This document shows, one piece after another, positions 13,022-16,118 of a DNA stretch of 16,118 bases. The notes beneath the pieces were generated by a model, which saw nothing but the letters and a program-made list of their open reading frames with translations, made no database searches and had not been told where the DNA came from. Origin of the DNA: Elusimicrobiota bacterium (GTDB lineage Bacteria; CG03). The DNA lies in contig JAGHAG010000018.1 in NCBI GenBank assembly GCA_021161625.1, positions 1 to 16,118 of the forward strand. Reading direction: 5' to 3'. The translations under genes and the position numbers were made by a program. Position 1 is the first letter of the stretch; every line of letters begins with the position of its first letter.

Positions 13022-14105
13022 GGTTTTTCCTCAACAAAACAATAGCAGAAATCAGAACAAAAAGAAAATTCACAGCCCATGCAGAAATAAAAGGTGGGAG
13101 AATTCCTGTGTTCCCAAGCGCAATTGAGAAGGAAAAAAGCCCCCAGTAAATAAAAGCAAGCAGGATACTCAAAACAACAGAAACAATTCTTCCCAGAAAA
13201 CTTAAAAATATGGAAAAGGAAATTCCTATGAAAACAACAACAAGATTGGAAAGTGCAAAAGAAAATCTCCTGTGGACTTCTGTGCTCTCTTTCTTTGAAT
13301 CTATACCAAGATTTTTAAGTTTTTGAATCTGGTTTAAAAGTTCGTATGTTTTCATTTCAACAAATGGTTTTTCTTTTATGCAGATTTCTTCTGGTGAAAT
13401 TTTAAAGTTGCTCTTTAGAATTTTTTCCTCTTTGAAACTGATTGGTTTTAATTCTTTATCCCAGATGAGAATTTGTGCATTTTTTAAAATCCACCTGCCA
13501 TTTTTGTAGGAAAAAAATGGGGAAAAAATTTCTTTTTTTATAGACGCATCTTCATACAGGAGGGAAAAGTTTGAACCTGTATTTTTTTCTGCGTCAAAAA
13601 AACCTATGAAAAAAAGCGCCCTTCCTTTTGCCAGTTTTTTTTCAAGAAAAACATTGAAATATTTTCCGTAAGGTTTTTTTGGTTTTCTCTTTTTTATTAT
13701 GTGTGTGTAATAATCATATGCTTTTTTTGTAGAATCCAGTGCCACCCAGTCATTAAAAAAATACACAAGCACAGATGTTACAAAGCCGAAAATAAAAAAC
13801 GGTGCAATGACCTGCCAGATATTAACTCCTGATGTCTGAATTGCGAGAAGTTCTTTGTTTCTGATTATTTCGCTCATCGTAAGAACACATCCAATAAGAA
13901 TTGCAACAGGAATAATTTCTACCAGCCATTGAGGAGATTTCAGGATTGTAAATGTAAAAATCTGGATTAGTGTTGTATGGTGTTTTGCAAAAACATCTGC
14001 CCTTGCAACAATTCCTGAAAAAGCAAAAAGCAGCAAGAGTCCAAAGGTTGCAAGAAAAAACGTTTTAAAAAATTTTCGCAGTAAATATAGTTGAAAAATC
14101 TTCAT
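13014..14105 (-). CDS. lptG: LPS export permease, LptG-type (YjgP/YjgQ family)
   Basis: Inner-membrane subunit of the LptB2FGC transporter that extracts lipopolysaccharide for delivery to the outer membrane. The 363 residues match the family. Three N-terminal membrane helices (about 14-35, 60-82, 100-120) and three near the C-terminus (about 280-360) flank a periplasmic beta-rich domain. The family signature WLVEIIPVAILIGCVLTMSEIIRNKELLAIQTSGV (helix 2 and the coupling helix) is clear. The ATG (14103-14105) overlaps the lptF stop as ATGA. Its ribosome site is weak (GAGAAA), consistent with coupling. Naming as LptG rather than LptF is by order and resemblance only. lptB and lptC are not in the window. 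Confidence 0.9.
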   Translation of the reverse strand: MKIFQLYLLRKFFKTFFLATFGLLLLFAFSGIVARADVFAKHHTTLIQIFTFTILKSPQWLVEIIPVAILIGCVLTMSEIIRNKELLAIQTSGVNIWQVIAPFFIFGFVTSVLVYFFNDWVALDSTKKAYDYYTHIIKKRKPKKPYGKYFNVFLEKKLAKGRALFFIGFFDAEKNTGSNFSLLYEDASIKKEIFSPFFSYKNGRWILKNAQILIWDKELKPISFKEEKILKSNFKISPEEICIKEKPFVEMKTYELLNQIQKLKNLGIDSKKESTEVHRRFSFALSNLVVVFIGISFSIFLSFLGRIVSVVLSILLAFIYWGLFSFSIALGNTGILPPFISAWAVNFLFVLISAIVLLRKNLA

Positions 14106-15169
14106 CTTTTTTCTCTAAAGAAAAAGCCAAGTATAACCATAAAAATTCCTGGAATCCACAGACCAATTTCTGGGGTTAAAATTCTATTTTCAACCAAGTT
14201 AAAAAATACCGTAAAAATAAAATAATAAACTCCCACCAGCAAAAGAGCAATTCCCATACCCACAATCCTTTTTGGATTCTTAACGCGTATGCTCAAAAAA
14301 ACCCCTGGAAGTATCAAAAACAGAGGCGTTAAACCAAGGACAAATCTTGTGTGAATTTCTGTAAGGATTACCCTTGATTTTTTTTCATCTTTTCTGTTTT
14401 TCTTTAACATTTTAAAAAGTTTTTCTGTTGTGAAGGTTGAAAGTTCCATTTCTTCCTCACGCTTGTCTTCCCCTGTTATGCCAAAAATGTATTTTTTAAA
14501 CTTTATTTTTATAATGTCTTTGAGTGCATTTTCATAGGAAATCATAATTCCATCTTCAAGAAGAATTGTGATTTTTTGATTTTGGTCTTTCTGAATCTTG
14601 CCTTTTTTGGCAAAAATTTTTGTTTTTATACGGTTTTTTTCATTGTTTTCAAAAATGTTTATGTTATAGAGATTTTCGTTGTCTTTTTTCCCTACATAAA
14701 AAACAAAGTTTCCGAATTTTGAGAAGGTTTCTGGTTCAATTTTTAAAAATCCTTCTGAAATAATTTTTTTTATTTCCTGATTCATATTCAGGTTTGACTT
14801 TGGAGCAAGAAAAGAATTTGAATAAAGAAGAAAGGCGCAGGTTAAAAGAGTTGTGAGGAAAATTGATTTAAGGAAAAAATTCGGATTTACCCCTGAGGAT
14901 TGAATCGCAATGATTTCGGACTGTGCAGATAGGCGGCTTAAAGTTGCAAGCCAGCCGATTAAAAATGCTACAGGAATTACAAACACAAATGAGGAAGGTA
15001 TCCCGAGTAAAAAAATTTTTAAGATATTAAAGAAACCAGCCCCACCTGCAATGAGCTTTGCTGCAAAGTCAAACGCATTTCCCACAAGAAAGATTCCGAC
15101 AAGTATAAAGGAAGCAGTGAAAAATATTGAAAAAAATTCTTTTAATATGTATCTTGTTAAAACACGCAT
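14102..15169 (-). CDS. lptF: LPS export permease, LptF-type (YjgP/YjgQ family)
   Basis: Partner of the preceding permease in the LPS transporter. 355 residues from the chosen ATG (15167-15169), which gives MRVLTRYILKEFF, the normal (M)xxLxRYILxEF opening; a TTG five codons upstream (15182-15184) is possible but less like the family. N-terminal helices are followed by SSFVFVIPVAFLIGWLATLSRLSAQSEIIAIQSSGVN, the family coupling-helix signature, a central periplasmic domain (about 125-265) and three C-terminal helices. There is no convincing Shine-Dalgarno sequence before either start. It is first in the minus-strand directon lptF-lptG-protease-PorV-like and is divergent from purU with 53 bp between starts; no clear promoter could be picked in that gap. 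Confidence 0.9.
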   Translation of the reverse strand: MRVLTRYILKEFFSIFFTASFILVGIFLVGNAFDFAAKLIAGGAGFFNILKIFLLGIPSSFVFVIPVAFLIGWLATLSRLSAQSEIIAIQSSGVNPNFFLKSIFLTTLLTCAFLLYSNSFLAPKSNLNMNQEIKKIISEGFLKIEPETFSKFGNFVFYVGKKDNENLYNINIFENNEKNRIKTKIFAKKGKIQKDQNQKITILLEDGIMISYENALKDIIKIKFKKYIFGITGEDKREEEMELSTFTTEKLFKMLKKNRKDEKKSRVILTEIHTRFVLGLTPLFLILPGVFLSIRVKNPKRIVGMGIALLLVGVYYFIFTVFFNLVENRILTPEIGLWIPGIFMVILGFFFREKR

Positions 15170-15222
15170 TTGATAATTTAGCAAATTTTTAAAAAGGCAG
15201 AAAGGTAAAAAGAAAGAAAATT

Positions 15223-16071
15223 ATGAGAAAGACAATGACCCTTCTTTTAAGCTGTCCGGATAGAAAGGGTATTGTGGCAGAAGTGGCAAATTTCATTTAT
15301 AAAAACAACGGCAACATCATTCATTCTGATGAACACAGGGATGATGAGATGAAAATTTTCTTTATGAGAATTGAGTGGGATTTAAAAAATTTTAGAATTT
15401 TACCACAGGAGTTTTCTCAAAAATTTAAAAAAATATCCCGAAAATTCAGAATGAAATATGATTTGAAATTTTCATGGAATACGCAAAATGTTGCAATTTT
15501 TTCAGGCAGGCAAACTCATTGTCTGGTGGATCTTATATTCAGAAAAAAGGAGGGAGAACTCAATTGCAACATCCCTTTGATTATCAGCAATCACGAGATA
15601 GAAGAGGCAAAAATTTCTGAGGCGGATTTTTATTTTATTCCAAAAACTAAACAAAACAAACTCATTCAGGAAAGAAAAGAATTGAGGCTTTTAAGGGAGT
15701 ATAAAATTGATCTTGTTATCTTAGCAAGGTATATGCAGATTTTTTCAAAAAATTTTGTAGAAAGATTTAAAGTGAGAATTATCAATATTCACCACTCTTT
15801 TCTTCCGTCTTTCAAAGGAGAAAATCCTTATTTACAGGCATATCAGAGGGGTGTTAAACTCATAGGGGCAACAGCCCATTATGTAACAGAAAAACTTGAT
15901 GAGGGACCTATAATAGAACAGGATGTGGTGAGAGTTTCGCACCGTGACACAGTGGATGATTTGAAGCGAAAAGGAAGAGACCTTGAAAAAATTGTTCTTG
16001 CAAGAGCGGTTCGGCTTCATCTGGAAAACAAAGTTCTTGTGTATAAAAACAAAACAGTTATTTTTGATTGA
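15223..16071 (+). CDS. purU: Formyltetrahydrofolate deformylase
   Basis: Hydrolyses 10-formyl-tetrahydrofolate to formate and THF, balancing one-carbon pools and supplying formate for PurT-type purine synthesis. 282 residues, the usual length. An N-terminal ACT regulatory domain (about 5-85: LLLSCPDRKGIVAEVANFIY, then a DEHRDDE stretch and FFMRIEW) precedes a formyltransferase-fold domain. The catalytic signature INIHHSFLPSF gives Asn188 and His190, and HYVTEKLDEGPII gives Asp226, equivalent to the Asn-His-Asp set of GAR transformylase. The C-terminal RKGRDLEKIVLARAVRLHLENKVLVY is typical of PurU. The ribosome site is weak (AAAGG at 15201-15205, distant; AAGAAAG closer). No partner folate gene is in view. 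Confidence 0.95.
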   Translation: MRKTMTLLLSCPDRKGIVAEVANFIYKNNGNIIHSDEHRDDEMKIFFMRIEWDLKNFRILPQEFSQKFKKISRKFRMKYDLKFSWNTQNVAIFSGRQTHCLVDLIFRKKEGELNCNIPLIISNHEIEEAKISEADFYFIPKTKQNKLIQERKELRLLREYKIDLVILARYMQIFSKNFVERFKVRIINIHHSFLPSFKGENPYLQAYQRGVKLIGATAHYVTEKLDEGPIIEQDVVRVSHRDTVDDLKRKGRDLEKIVLARAVRLHLENKVLVYKNKTVIFD

Positions 16072-16085
16072 ACCCGGGAGGAAAA

Positions 16086-16118
16086 ATGTTTATACCCCTG
16101 ATTTTATTTTTGTTGAGC
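16086..16118 (+). CDS. Start of a secreted or membrane protein (partial)
   Basis: ATG at 16086 is preceded by GGGAGG (16076-16081) 4 nt upstream, 14 bp after the purU stop. The 11 codons visible, MFIPLILFLLS, are strongly hydrophobic, as in a signal peptide or first membrane helix. The gene runs off the right edge and cannot be named. It is probably cotranscribed with purU. Confidence 0.6.
   Translation, partial: MFIPLILFLLS

Noticed and set aside
13019..13078. Lipoprotein signal on the S8 protease
   Set aside because: The residues before Cys17 are W-L-Y, which does not fit the [LVI]-[ASTVI]-[GAS]-C lipobox; an ordinary signal peptide is more likely.
15170..15222. Promoters in the lptF/purU divergent gap
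   Set aside because: Several AT-rich -10-like hexamers exist, but none is paired with a convincing -35 at 16-18 nt, so no call was made.

Overview
This AT-rich window looks like the chromosome of a diderm (LPS-bearing) bacterium, probably from an uncultivated candidate phylum of the Omnitrophota / WOR-3 / Desantisbacteria kind. Supporting points are LptF and LptG, two outer-membrane beta-barrel proteins, a subtilisin with a type IX-like C-terminal domain, very A/T-biased codons, and intergenic DNA full of short-period repeats. The phylum assignment is inference. Every core gene seen is a single copy, and there is no transposase, phage gene, tRNA, rRNA or CRISPR array.

Layout. (1) 4468 to 1, minus strand: a tightly packed operon proC - yggT-like - mtnA - ileS, with ATGA overlaps or directly abutting codons; ileS runs off the left edge. 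(2) 4469-4565: divergent promoter region in which the two -35 boxes overlap. (3) 4566-5736, plus strand: a small two-helix membrane protein followed by thiL, which has no ATG/GTG/TTG start in the right place and probably begins at CTG. (4) 5737-5900: a perfect 11-bp-stem hairpin, then a 95-bp inverted-repeat element ending exactly at the tsaE start. (5) 5901-8382: tsaE and a very unusual 689-residue fusion, TsaB - long coiled coil - acidic linker - RimI. (6) 8383-8867: non-coding mosaic of 7-bp-period repeats, palindromes and a good sigma-70 promoter. (7) 8868-11482: two outer-membrane beta-barrel genes (TraF/FadL-like and PorV/PorQ-like), convergent and overlapping by 3 bp at their stop codons. 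(8) 15169 to 10526, minus strand: lptF - lptG - S8 protease - PorV-like, one directon. (9) 15223-16118, plus strand: purU and the first 11 codons of another gene.

Functional themes. tsaE and tsaB belong to the tRNA t6A37 pathway, and rimI (N-terminal acetylation of ribosomal protein S18) is commonly linked to them. lptF/lptG form the inner-membrane part of the LPS export ABC transporter. The protease with a sorting-like tail and the adjacent PorV-like barrel suggest surface display or secretion coupled to envelope biogenesis. The most striking items are the TsaB-coiled-coil-RimI fusion, with an internal ribosome-binding site at the domain boundary and altered RimI active-site residues, and a heptanucleotide repeat tract that encodes the signal-peptide core of the PorV-like protein.
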